Shown one piece after another: positions 1 to 10,637 of a stretch of DNA of 64,000 bases; position 1 is the stretch's first letter, and each line of letters begins with the position of its first letter. The notes beneath the pieces were generated by a model. It ran no database searches. It had not been told where the DNA came from and saw only the letters and a list, made by a program, of their open reading frames with translations. Source of the DNA: Guadua angustifolia (lineage: Eukaryota > Streptophyta > Magnoliopsida > Poales > Poaceae); the NCBI GenBank assembly GCA_036346375.1, contig CM070511.1:11904001-11968000 (forward strand), in the 5' to 3' direction. Position numbers and translations under genes: made by a program.

Positions 1-397
1 TCATGTCTTGGTCCTCCAAACAACAGGCCATCGTGTATCAGTCCAGTGCCGAAGTGGTGTACCATGCCGTTGCCCACGCTGTCGCCGAATGCTGCTGGCT
101 TCGACAACTTCTCCAGGAGCTGCACCAGCCCATTCCCTCGGCCACGATCATCTGATGCAATAACGTATCCACCATCTTTATGTTTGCCAACCCGGTCTAA
201 CACAGGCGCATAAAGCACATTGAGATCGACATCCACTTTGTTCATGAGAAAGTCTCTCTCGGGCAAGTGCGTGTGCTCCAAGTTCCATCTCGCCAGTAGT
301 TTGCAGATATCATGACAAAAGGCTTGCCCACACATCTCTTTCAAGATTTCCATTCCAGTCTTTGCGTCCGATAGCATCACGCTTCGATTGAGGGGGA
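1..397 (+). pseudogene. Ty1/copia Pol, C-terminal RNase H (truncated)
   Basis: This is the RNase H end of a copia polyprotein, the enzyme that removes RNA from the RNA:DNA hybrid during reverse transcription. One frame starting at base 3 covers the whole segment. It shows SSAEVVYHAVAHAVAECCWL, then LRQLLQELH, HRRIKHIEIDIHFV, QVRVLQVPS and FADIMTKGLP, the usual order in plant copia RNase H. Three in-frame stops break it: one just before CNNVS (where a Tyr codon is normal), one before HRRIKH, and one before FADIM. The N-terminal side lies outside the window. The frame ends next to a purine tract and an LTR start, which fits the 3' end of the element. I am confident of the family and that the copy is dead. 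Confidence 0.9.
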
Positions 398-709
398 TGT
401 TAGAGAGGAAATCTCAATATTGCCTTCCATGTCTAGGTGACCACCTTTAGAACTTCCATGTATAGTTAATTACTATCCATGTATAGTTACTTACCATGTA
501 CTCCTGTATGTAATCGCTATAAGTTTAATGGTACTCAAGCACCCTAGAGTGCGACAAATTCCCCAAAATCCTCTCTCCCGATCGCATGTGGCTTCTTGAT
601 TGCTTGGGATCTCCATGACCACCCCCTAAGTTTATATAGTCTCGTTAGTTCTTCAAAGGAAGTAGGAATCCTACTAATATTTGGATTAGAAATTCTAATC
701 TTATTATGA
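398..709 (+). repeat. Ty1/copia 3' LTR (5' portion) with preceding polypurine tract
   Basis: The purine run TTGAGGGGGA at 388-397 directly precedes TGTTAGAGAG, a typical copia polypurine tract followed by the TG of a 3' LTR. The LTR cannot be followed to its CA end here, because CACTA element A begins at 710. Its remainder may resume at 48586, after the transposon. The right LTR boundary was not found. Confidence 0.65.
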
Positions 710-960
710 TACTACTACCGAACTAGCCTTAAGTACCAGTTAAAAATGGTCTTTAGTACAGGTTTTTGAACCAGTACAGGTCATCCGAGACTGATGCTCA
801 AGGACATCAGTCCCGGTTCCCTCACCCGGTACTGATAGAGTATCAGTACCGGTTGGAGGCCACACGTGGCACTAGCCCGTGAGTCCCCAGAGGCCCTTAT
901 TAGTACCGATTGGTTTCTCCAACTGGTACTGATGAGCTATGAGCCGTATATAATATATAT
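710..960. repeat. CACTA A left terminus with subterminal repeats
   Basis: Degenerate TIR at 710-726, followed by several copies in both orientations of GTACCGGTTGG / CCAACTGGTACTGAT-like motifs (about 735-940). Such subterminal clusters are the binding sites of TnpA-type proteins in CACTA elements. The same motif set occurs at the right end (48325-48560). Confidence 0.7.
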
Positions 961-1216
961 TTATATGTGTGTGTGTGTCCACTAGCTATTATATTATATA
1001 TATAATATATATGTGTGTATAACTAATTAAAGCACGTATAATCAATCATGCACAATTGACTGATAATTAAATCATAGAACAACATTCATTAACAACTTTA
1101 ATTACAACTAATGTATTGCAATATGCACACATATTAGTTCTTCTGTTCATCGAGATCACTGAACATTCATTAACAACTTTAATTACAACTTTAGTCTTTC
1201 TTTTCCTTCAGTTCAT
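961..1216. other. AT-rich 3' flank of CACTA A gene 2, no gene
   Basis: AT-rich with a TG/TA dinucleotide tract near 964-1015 and a direct repeat of about 30 bp (copies near 1084 and 1163, containing AACATTCATTAACAACTTTA). No coding signal is seen. Confidence 0.5.
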
Positions 1217-2549
1217 CGGGATCTTTTACGTGCATCGCTCTTGCTAGCCGTAGATGTCGACCTCAACAGTTCGCCAGTCCTTATCGAAGGGCCCCACCTA
1301 TTTACATTTGGTTCGTGAAACTCGCCTTTGGATTTATGACCTCATTGTAAATGAAGCCGACAAGTTGTTCTTGGATTGCTCTCACTCGCGTCGGCAAGAG
1401 TTCTGAACCTTGTTCCGCCAAATATTGAGGCACCTGTCATTAAGTCATTAACTAATCAATCCTTGAATTTGTACAAGATATAAGGAGTACCTAGGCATCA
1501 TTAAGCTAGTAATTATATTTACTCACCCCTTTGTCACCTTTTAGCATACAGTCAGCGCCTTTGGTTTGGGTGTGCATAAACTCACATACATAGTAGCCAC
1601 ATAAAGTGTTGCCCGGTGGTTGTCTCAAGACCTGCGGTGAAAAACTTTGAAAGCATGAAATGGATGCAAGGAAATTATGAGAACTAACGAAAAAGCTAGC
1701 ATTATGATATACGTACTCAAGAGGCGCAATTGTAATATCAAATTTCTCCTTGAATATGCCCCTGGTTTTAGCATGGAACCGTGCGAGTACACTACACACG
1801 TTATTACGAATTGTACATGATTAGAATTGGTTTCAAATGGAAGGAAATAGAACTAGAACAATAATGAAAGGAACAAGAGTACCGGTTGAGCATGTCGATC
1901 AAGTTTTGATACTTTTCAATTGGTTTCCTTTTCGAGTCCATAATAGTGATCAGGCTACGATCTACCTCGATCATAAGAAGAATCCAACGAAAATTGTACA
2001 TATATATGTCAACGTAGATAACTAATTAGTTCTAGCATCGTATAATGAAAAAGGAGTAGAACGAGGTGGTATGAAAACACGTACTTAAATGCATAGGGTA
2101 GATATATCTTTAACTTATATCTTTGTACCGTTAGCGCCCTGTATATGTTGGTCTATATTTCACTTGGGTAGTCTATAACAGTTGTCTCATTGATAACTAC
2201 TAGATCGATGAAGCCTATGTCAAAAATACGCTTCCTTTTGCATGTTTGTATCTCCATTATACATAAGAAGAAATTAGTTAAGCTTGCAAGTTAGTATAGC
2301 ACAAGGGCGCACACGATGGTTTTTTGTAAATAAGACACTTACAGAGTCCAACAACCTAGCAAGGCCGTATCAAGGGCGTCTGTCTAGTATAGATTATACA
2401 TGATGTTCCATTGGACAAAAAATTCACTGTCCTTGTGGAAAAATTTTTGTTCCATGTACTTGACAGCGAACGGTTCTAGATCATGCTAGGCCGCGTCCAA
2501 GTACCATTCATGGAATTGCCGCATCTTTGTTGTTAGCTGGAGAAGCTCC
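1217..2549 (-). pseudogene. CACTA A gene 2, C-terminal Ulp1-like cysteine protease domain
   Basis: The minus strand encodes in pieces the end of a grass CACTA second gene with a Ulp1/SENP-like peptidase domain. In order: QFHEWYLDAA and the spacer ending TALLGCW (2540-2345), IGFIDLVVINETTVIDYPSE (2260-2165), NFRWILLMIE...IMDSKRKPIEKYQNLIDMLN (2001-1880), KTRGIFKEKF (about 1770-1730), QPPGNTLCGYYVCEFMHT (1625-1570), and a basic tail LLPTRVRAIQEQLVGFIYNE (about 1405-1345). The pieces are separated by what look like introns, and there are several stops. The catalytic Asp (MDS) and Cys (LCGYYVC) positions are kept, but the His position reads FRW where FHW/FHY is normal. The domain is cut on its N-terminal side at 2550 by the terminus of CACTA B. 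In CACTA elements this gene accompanies TnpD; the protease role in transposition is not established. Confidence 0.8.
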
Positions 2550-2880
2550 CACTAGTAGAAATTTGCACATCTATGACATTTTCCTCATGATGTTCTAAAA
2601 ATTTGTCATTGAATAGCGTCTATCTATGATGAACTTTTGTGATTCATCATGGATCGTTGGTGACGAAGCTCAGCCACTAAAAGTTATGACGAAAGTCAGG
2701 AAAGCGTCATAGAACAGCACAATTTTTCGTCACACATCATACACGCCGTTCACAACACCCATTTGTGATGCTGCTGTATTAAATTGTGACGAGGGCGGCT
2801 CATTATAGAACGATTCAACATCGATGATGAAATGTATTTCATCATAAGTATGTTTGACTACCGAGTTCCTGTCGTACTTA
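2550..2880. repeat. CACTA B left terminal and subterminal repeat region
   Basis: TIR CACTAGTAGAAA at 2550-2561, then clustered short motifs around GTCAT/ATGAC and TTCGTCA in both orientations, typical subterminal repeats of CACTA elements. The candidate 3-bp target copy is TCC at 2547-2549; the partner is not present. Confidence 0.65.
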
Positions 2881-3667
2881 TTCCCGGATTTTGGTGCGCA
2901 TACTTATTCCCAAGGATTTTGGTGCGCATATCTGCATGTTATTAAGTTTAAGTCCATATTACGAATCGTAAAGAAAGTTCTTACATGAAGGGGTTATCTT
3001 CTTTGGCCTAGTGGCAGCAGGAATTGCGAGGATATGAAGTGTACAAGTCTGAGGATCCGCATGCGAATGATGTGGGCAACTTCTGCAAGTTAATTATCTG
3101 CTCATAACTCTAGGCTGGCATCTAATTCTCTTCTGTTTTTGTGCGTACAGAGCTACATGGATTTAGAGATCCGTGCCATCATGGCTCAGTACATGCCCCT
3201 GGACAACCAAGGTGAAATTCCAAATCGCAACGATCCTATGTGTAGCAGCATACTAAGACCATCCTGTAAATTCCTAGACCAACTCGCAACTATTAGCTTT
3301 CTGTAGCTTGGCATGCCACCGACTTAATAATTCGCATTACCTCTTTCCTTTCATCAGAAAAGAGGAGGCAAGCTCATGTGGTCTTTGCTCTATTTTTTTC
3401 TTCTTCCTGGAGATGTGCATCGTCTTATTTCTCTCCTCCTCGTACTTGAGATGCTGCAAAGTGTTGGGTCACTGTATGAAGCGGGACGACATATATGTAG
3501 TCACACATAATATGAGTTTTATGGTAATTAAAAGTGTTAATTAAATTCAGATACATGACAGAAACTTGAGTTCACATCTCATAAGTTTTATGGTCATCCA
3601 TACTGAAGCATAACTTTGAAATAACAAAATACAAATTAATCATCATCTGACATGTCATCTTCTGCAT
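2881..3667 (+). other. CACTA B 3' region; possible split ORF of unknown origin
   Basis: A direct repeat around GGATTTTGGTGCGCAT occurs at about 2886 and 2917. Near 3012-3091 one plus-strand frame reads WQQELRGYEVYKSEDPHAND, preceded by a pyrimidine-rich stretch ending in AG. After an interval ending TTTTGTGCGTACAG a second block reads SYMDLEIRAIMAQYMPLDNQ (about 3151-3210). I do not recognise the protein. It could be a captured host-exon fragment or chance. 3300-3667 shows no convincing coding signal. Confidence 0.25.
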
Positions 3668-6600
3668 TTAAGTTGGCTTTGTCAATACAATCTTACTGTC
3701 TGATGTCATCTTGGACATTTCATCCCCAATGTCTTGGGACATGTTAACTTGCCTATTACTTATTACAAGGTCTTCTAAATTAGCTTCAATAATAGTGACT
3801 TCTCCAACATCCTGCCAATGGTGCAGAACTTCCTCGGAATTACCTTCTTGCACTTCATGCTCTGTATCAGAGCAATGGTCATCTTGGTGTACGTCAAAAC
3901 AGTCATCATCCTCTTGAGCCACATTATACATATCCCTATGTTCAAATTTCTGCACAATTCACCATCCTATGCCCAATGAGGTGTCCTGCAAGTAAAATAT
4001 CTTTTTTGATTGAGTTGCTAAAATGAAAGGGTCAGACTTGTACAAGAATGACTGGATGTTGATGGATTTGAAATGTCCATCATCTCTAATGCCTCTCGTC
4101 TTGCCAAACTAATTGAACCATTCACATCGGAATAGAACCACCGACCGACGGACATCTAGAGTGGAGTTATATTGCAAATCAATAATCTCCCTAAGGACAC
4201 CATAAAATTCAATGTTCTCCGCATCATGTGTACCATCAATCATGACACCACTATTCTGTGTCTGGAGGTATTTCTCACGATCCACGGTGCTATACTGGAC
4301 TCCATTTACAATGCAAGTTGCCTGACTCTTGACTCGGAGATCGTGGACCACATGACAATGCATCTGATCCTTCATGACCTCTTGGTTTGTCTTTCCATGA
4401 CTTCTTGATCGAGATACAATAAAAGTACACAAGTCATCTCCAATGTGAAAATTCATACAAAATTGCTATTCATAAACTATGTATTACTTACATGACTCCT
4501 AAACCATTTAGGAAATCCTTTTTGAAGCCTTTTGTCAACATCATGTGCCCCTTCTTTCTCTAACTCTTCTCTGTACATGCTGCATGACATAGTGACACAA
4601 TCATTAGGTAAAATTTATATTTAATATACGAAATGACAAATCAGCATATATAAATGAAACTTACTCCAAATATGGCTCAACCTCCTCACAGTTATTTAGC
4701 ACATACCAAACTAGCTAGGCCATGACTTTATCATCGATGTACTGTACCCTATTGGCTCCTATGAGTTTAACACCATGCATAAAAACAGAGGTGTCACCAT
4801 CAAATGGCTCATCTCCACTACCGACGTCCCGATTAAATCTAGTATCAACATCCTCCATGTACCTTAAACAAAATGTCAAGGTGTCACTTGCTACATAAGC
4901 CTCAGCAATTGATCCTTCAGGCCTAGCCCTGTTCCTCATCGAATTCTTGAAAGTGCCTAGTCGCCGTTCTATTGGGTACATCCATCCATATTGTACAGGT
5001 TCTCTAAGCAGTGCCTCATCAGGTAGATGGACAACCAAGTGCACCATCACGTCAAAGAAGGCCGGAGGAAAATTTTTCTCAAGCTTGCATAGGATTAGTG
5101 GGATATCTTTCTTCAGCCGTTTCACAACATCTATCCTCAGATTTCTACTACACAATTCCCTAAAGAAGTTCCCGAGCTCTGCAATTGCTTGGTATACATC
5201 CTTGCCCACAAATCCTCTTATGCCGGCAGGTATGATTCTTTGTAGAAGGACATGGCAATCATGAGTTTTCAGCCCCTGTACCTTAGAACCATCCGCACTT
5301 ATGCATCTTGCTATGTTGGCTGCATATCCATGTGGAAACTTAACACCTTTGAGGAACTTGCAAAACTCAATTCTTTGTTCCTTCTTCAAGACATAGCAAG
5401 CTTGTGGGATCTGAACCGAATTGCCATCTTCTTTGTAAGTGCAAGTCATGCCTTATGCCCATATCATGCAAATCCACCTAGCATTGATTGTGTCCTTTGT
5501 CTTGCCCTCGATTTTGAGCAATGTGCCCGAAGGTTGTCACATATATTTTTCTATGTGCATCACATCAAGAACATGTGGTAGCTTCAAGTCTTTCCAATCG
5601 GCAGCTTCCACAGACCTACTTCTTGACTGAAAATTAGTGGCCCTCCATTCTCTCCATGCTTTCTTTTCTTACTTGTAGCATGCTTACGGCACGACATCTT
5701 TTACCTTCTCTAGTTCATCCAGGACCTCCTCTATCTGAACTTTCTGGCTCATCCCGGTTTTCATGATGTCCATCAAAAGCCAAGCTTCTCGCCATGCGTG
5801 TGTCCTTGGAAGGTAACAGCGGTGGTCAAGGTAACCTATCTTATTCCTTAGTCGCCATGACAATGGGTTTTTATCGCAATGAATACATGCATAATATCCT
5901 TTTGTAGTTACGCCTTGACAAGGTGCTCAAAGCTGGATAATCATGTATGCACCATAACACGATGTACGAAGATTGAACTTTGCAAAGACTAAATGCATCA
6001 TAAGTTCGACACCCTCCGAGTTCAAGCAATTCTTCTATAAGAGGCTCCAAGAATAAATCAAAATCCTTTCCTGGAGATGTTGGACCTGGGATCAGTAATG
6101 ACATCATGCAGTTCGATGGATCGATGCATTCCCATGGTGGCAGACTTAAAGGCCTAACAAGCATAGGCCACAAGCTATACGATGTGTTCATGTTGCCAAA
6201 TGGATTGAAACCATCTGTGGCTAGGGCAAGTCTCAAGTACCTTGCATCTTCTGCAAAAGTTGGATACTTCTGATCGAAGTCCTTCCAAGCCTCCCCATCT
6301 GCTGGATGGCTCATTTCATTGTCCACCAGCGTCCGCTTCATCTTGTGCCATTGGGTGTCCTCAGCTGTTCGTTTTGAGGCAAAGATCCTCTTCAACCTTG
6401 GTATAAGTGGAAAATGCCTCAATACCTTATGAGGAACCCGCTCACTACCATCTGCATCTTCCCATCTAGATTCATCACATATTGGGCACAAATCCATATT
6501 GGCATATTCCTTCCGAAACAACACACAATTATTCTTGCACACATGGATCGAGTTATATCCAAGGCCCAATTCACGAAGATATTTCTTTGCCTCGTCATAT

Positions 6601-7163
6601 GATTTCGGTAATTGGCATTGAGGGAATGCTGAGAACAATAGCTTCAATAATGCAGTAAAATCCCTATTGTTGATTCGATAATAAGACTTCATATGGAGCA
6701 ACCTCACCAGAAAGGAGAATCTTGAATGGTTAGATCCCGAGCAAAGTGACCGCTTCGCATCTTCAAGGACTCTAGCAAACTTTGGTCTTGTCCATCTTCC
6801 TCTGCCCGTATGCAGTTCTCCTATCAACTCTGGCACTCCGTTATCGTCGTCGTCGTCATGCTCGCCCACATCTATCCCATCATCATTATCTGATTCATGC
6901 ACCTGCTCTGAATATTCAACAACTTCAGCATCAATTGATTCCCCATGATGAATCCACCGAGTGTATGTAGCTGACATCCCAAAAATATGTATGTGGTCAT
7001 GCACTTCTTGCTGAGGCCGTAAATTCCGATTAAGACATCTACGACATGGGCAAAGTAATTCGATGTGTTCATCGAATCTTTGTCTAACAAATTCTATGAA
7101 CTGTTTCACTCCTTCGATGTATGCAGTTGTGAATTGTCTCCCTTGTATCCATGTTCTGTCCAT
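3668..7163 (-). pseudogene. tnpD: CACTA B transposase TnpD (Transposase_21 type)
   Basis: The large CACTA transposase, which binds the TIRs and cuts the element out. The start is taken at 7161-7163, giving MDRTWIQGRQFTTAYIEGV, the standard start of the transposase-associated domain, with CPCRRCLNRNL following. An acidic linker (about residues 90-115) and a Transposase_21 block follow: LLFSAFPQCQLPKSYDEAKK, then IHVCKNNCVLFRKEYANMD and CPICDESRW. The frame then passes through DGFNPFGNMNTSYSLWPM and FDLFLEPLIEELLELGG to a break at 5871. The 5870-5450 segment is recognisable but has stops and frameshifts. DUF4218 lies at 5449-4715 (LKTHDCHVLLQRIIPAGIRG; FPPAFFDVMVHLVVHLPDE). DUF4216 is at 4456-4109, ending VVLFRCEWFN. 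An acidic tail lies at 3955-3668. Introns are likely around 4460-4710 and 3960-4110. Non-functional as it stands. Confidence 0.88.
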
Positions 7164-8030
7164 CTGTATCACCGTTTGGAAGACATGGGGATAAAATCAC
7201 ACACAATCATGTCTTGAGACAAAATCAAAACAAAACAAAATTGAATATGCATAGCCAGATCAAAGTTCAAAATCCCAATCTAATTAATTAAGGAACGTTG
7301 CCCATCGCTTCTCCATGGATCAAAGTTCAAAATCCCAGTCTAATTTCAGTGTCTAGTGACACTGATACACATAGTGTGGTATATGCTATCTTAAATACTA
7401 GTTTAATGCTTATTATAAGCAAATGGATCTATCATGACAGGATAAGACATGACAAGTATTTTTGTAGCCTACCAAACTGATACCACCCCTCACATGATGT
7501 TACATGACAATGTTCTTAATCTAAATTATACCCCCAATCCCCATAAAGTTTCTCACCAAACACGAAAAGGTTATGGAGGACAACAAGTGAATGATTCAAC
7601 ATAATTCAACATTATAGGTACAAGCACAGGTTCTTTATCTGTTGACTTTAAAGTTCCTGCCGCACACTGAAAATACATGTCACAGCCAGAGGAGAAGCTA
7701 AAAGATTCAACATTATAGGTACAAGCACAGGTTCTTTATTTCACCATCTATATGTTTTATAGGTACAAGCATAGATTCAATAGATAGGAACTACAGATGT
7801 GCTGATATATCCTCAGGGAAACCAAAATCACTTGTGTAACTTTAAATTGGGTGACTCCAACATATCCTCAGGAGAACCAAAATCCTTCTCAATCTTGAGA
7901 CCTACCTTCCAGTCGACGGTGTGGAAGGAGTCAACGGTGACGAAGAAGTGTGGCTGGACGCAGCCGATGTCGTCTCCCCCTGGGGCACCTATGCCGGCGC
8001 TAGCGAGTGTCCCCCTATATGTGGGAGATC
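7164..8030. promoter_or_regulatory. CACTA B divergent intergenic region, TnpD-proximal part
   Basis: No gene. A 60-bp-spaced direct repeat (ATCAAAGTTCAAAATCCCA, about 7259 and 7319) and a repeat of about 33 bp beginning TTCAACATTATAGGTACAAG (near 7607 and 7709, with a shorter third copy near 7758) are present. As the sequence lies upstream of TnpD it should include that gene's promoter, but no TATA box could be assigned with confidence. Confidence 0.4.
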
Positions 8031-8230
8031 GGAGAGGGAGGTGGGGCGGAGAGGGAGGCGGGTTGGAAAGGGAGGCGGAGAGGAAGATGGGCGAAGGCGG
8101 AGAGGGAGGTCAGAGATGGGCCAGAGATGGAGGTGGGGCAGAGAGGGAGGCGGGTTGGAAAGTGAGGCGGAGAGGGAGCTAGGGCGGAGGCGGAGATGGG
8201 GCGGAGGTCAGAGATGGGAATCGATTGCAA
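8031..8230 (+). repeat. G-rich purine repeat with quadruplex-capable motif
   Basis: Imperfect tandem repeats with period about 92 bp are built from GGGCGGAGAGGGAGG- and CGGGTTGGAAAGGGAGG-like blocks. At about 8043-8073 four G-runs (GGGG, GGG, GGG, GGG) are separated by loops of 6, 4 and 7 bases, which satisfies the usual G-quadruplex pattern on the plus strand. The open frames across this tract are low-complexity (Arg/Gly/Glu) and are not considered real genes. Confidence 0.6.
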
Positions 8231-8389
8231 CTATTGGTTCTCCTTCAAAGAAGAAGAAGAAGAGAAGAGAAGGAATAAAGTCGCAAAGAAGAAGAGAAGG
8301 AATAAAGGAGAGGATCATATGCAGGAGAAGGGTACTCGTACTGTGCAATAATGAGATTTTACCAATGTATAGCAAAATTTTATAGAGTT

Positions 8390-8650
8390 TTAACGGTGCA
8401 GTAGGTTTCATGTAAGTTCCGATGATGAAATAAGTTTCGTGAAATTTCAGGTTAAAAAATCAAGGTTTCAAGAAGGCTTCAACACAATTTTTAAATAGAT
8501 TTTAGCAAGTTTCACAAATTCAAATAAGTTTCAAAAGATTATGATGAAGTTTTAAAAATTCAAGCAAAAAAATTATCCTCATTTCATCAAGTTTTAGTAG
8601 GTTTCAGATAGTTTCAATACATTTTTAGAGTGTTTCAATTGGTCTAAAAA
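8390..8650. repeat. Cluster of AAGTTTCA-like microrepeats
   Basis: About eleven variants of TAGGTTTCA / AAGTTTCA / AGTTTCAA occur within 260 bp, between the two divergent CACTA B genes. Spacing is irregular. The cluster could be a protein-binding array or the remains of an old tandem repeat. Confidence 0.4.
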
Positions 8651-9136
8651 AAAGGTGTAGTTTAGTGTATGCTGTGTGCACCATGTTGTTATCAATATTT
8701 GTAAATACCGGCTGGTATGATCGGTATATACCATTTTGGTACCTAAACTGGTACAAAGTAGTTCTATGTATTGTACTGGTTTCGATACCAATCGATAGCG
8801 TTAATACCAGCCATACATGATGTAGTTATGTACGCTAGCTAGTATGTAGTTATGTACGCTTCTGGTTTGGTTCATGAGCTGCTTTGTATCTCTCTCTCTT
8901 TTCTATGTGCTTGATCTCCATATGCTTACTGCACACTAGTAATAAAAATTCACAAATCTCATAGAAGCAGAGCATTGAGCCTTAACCGACCAAGCCATCC
9001 TGTTTAGAGAAAGCAGAGCATTGAGTCGCTCCATCCAGTGTCATGTTCCTGACCAACAAGATGCAAATGCTCATCCACAACGTCCTCGATCCCATGTACA
9101 AGCACTCACACCTCCTCCGCCCAGATTACATAAGAT
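8651..9136. other. AT-rich spacer with ACCGGC/GGTATA palindromic stretch, no gene
   Basis: From 8700 to 8830 several GGTATA/TATACC and TACTGG/CCAGTA words alternate, resembling a degraded terminal region of a small DNA element. No boundaries or target duplication could be set. The rest to 9136 holds nothing recognisable. Confidence 0.25.
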
Positions 9137-9214
9137 TTTTCGGATACGGATCGGATATTGCTCTTTCCATATCCTAACCCATATTACATCGGATTTTCCG
9201 GATACGGATAACAT

Positions 9215-9386
9215 CGGTACGTTTGGTTGCTTGAATGGAACCATCCTATCCTGGATCAAGTGATACAAATTTAAGAAATATTCCTTGAGATCTTTGAACC
9301 ATCTCATTCACTCAAAACAATGGAACCAAATGGTACAGGATCATCTACTCCCATTCAACCTCATCCAATGAACCAAACACACCCTA
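9215..9386. mobile_element. Probable MITE (Tourist/hAT-like ends)
   Basis: Starts GGTACGTTTGGTTGCTTGAA and ends, on the opposite strand, GGTGTGTTTGGTTCATTGG, giving an imperfect inverted repeat of 12-14 bp about 170 bp apart. GTTTGGTT termini are common in small grass DNA elements. The target duplication is not clear, so the superfamily is not assigned. Confidence 0.4.
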
Positions 9387-10199
9387 ATTGAATCGTACAA
9401 GATTTTCCTACCAATTACAAGACACGAATAAAAGATGCTAATTAAAGTAGCTAGGTGAGGGAGGGAGTACCGGAGTAGTGGTGGGTGAGCGACTTACATC
9501 TCCAGCGAGCGAGCGGTTAATGTCAGAGAGAATGCCGTCACCGCATATTGTGAATTCTACGACATTTACGCAGCAATGTCAAGAACTGAGGGCTGATTTC
9601 ACAAAAGGCTACGTATTAATGTTTCACGCTCCTTTTTTTTCTTTTTTTGCTATGGATATTTTCATATTTTTTTTATGTAATGAGCCTATCCTTTATCTTC
9701 TCTTTTCTGTTTATATTTCAATATACCGAAACCCATATAAGAATATAAGACTAGATAAATATTAAGTGGACTCTTCCGCCTAGATCAAAATCTATCATGG
9801 TCAAACAAAGAACAAAGTTTTTTGATCACTTACTTCGCTCGCCCTTTTTTGATCGGTTTTTTTAATGCAAATAGATTCAATCTAGTGATTTATTTTTATA
9901 TTATCCACAAATATCAATTTACTTAAAAAAATCAAAAAGTATCTAATTTAAAGGACTCATTTTCTTTTTTAGGATTAAAAAAATATCAAAATGTATTCTT
10001 TTATTCTTTTATTATCAAAATATCAAAATAAAGCGCGCTGAATATATTTTCGTCTGTGCCAAATATCAAAAGGCCCACCACCTCGCTCCCTCCCCTCGCT
10101 GAAAATTTGGACGCGAAATCTCCGTTTTGTCCTCCGTTCACCGAAGAGCAAATCCGCACCGAAGGGCATTTGGGAGGACAACATTACTAGAAGCCTCCT
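9387..10199. other. AT-rich spacer upstream of CACTA B gene 2, no gene
   Basis: Long T-rich and A-rich stretches (about 9630-10020). No coding potential or RNA gene seen. It leads into the C-rich leader at 10200 and probably contains upstream sequence of gene 2. Confidence 0.4.
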
Positions 10200-10575
10200 C
10201 GGCTTCTTCGTTCCCCTCACTCAGATCCGCCCCCTCTCGCAGCAACACCTCCGAACCCTAACAGCCGCACTCAGATCCACTGCCCCCTCTCGCAGCATCT
10301 TCCTCCGAACCTACACCGGAGCATCTCCACTCCACCACACCGGAGCATCTCCACTGCACCACCGATCCAAACCCGACGTCCCCTCTCGGCTCCTCTTCCA
10401 CCAAACCCTAGCAACCGCCTCTCTCGATTCCACCGTCGACGATGCTGCGCCAAGACCGGTTGTACCTGCTGTCGACGACGCCTGCCACACCGGAGCCGCT
10501 ACACCATCTATAACGCCTGCCGCACCGGAGCCGCTACCCCTACGATGGGAAGACGCCGACAACGCGTAGCACGAG
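10200..10575 (+). promoter_or_regulatory. C-rich leader (putative 5' exon) of CACTA B gene 2
   Basis: Composition shifts to C-rich, like plant 5' untranslated exons, with ACCCTAACAGCC and AAACCCTAGCAACC words (telo-box-like). Internal direct repeats include CACCGGAGCATCTCCACT (two copies, about 10315 and 10339) and a CCGGAGCCGCTAC block (about 10491 and 10530). It ends near CACGAGGTACACC, a possible splice donor. The next gene-2 coding exon begins after 11343. The exon assignment is inference from composition and position. Confidence 0.4.
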
Positions 10576-10637
10576 GTACACCAAATACATCCAACAGCAC
10601 AAACTAGGTTCTTCATTTTCTTCTTCTTATTCTATTT

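Noticed and set aside
4715..5449. Host protein of unknown function (DUF4218-like)
   Set aside because: The domain order with Transposase_21 upstream and DUF4216 downstream on the same strand, inside CACTA termini, shows it is part of TnpD.
4947..5630. Plus-strand open frames of about 105-109 residues
   Set aside because: Complementary strand of the TnpD coding region of CACTA B; no independent support.
7799..8385. Two overlapping plus-strand open frames of 127 and 154 residues
   Set aside because: They cross the GGGAGG-type purine repeat and give low-complexity Arg/Gly/Glu protein; no domain, and the frame exists because the tract lacks stops.
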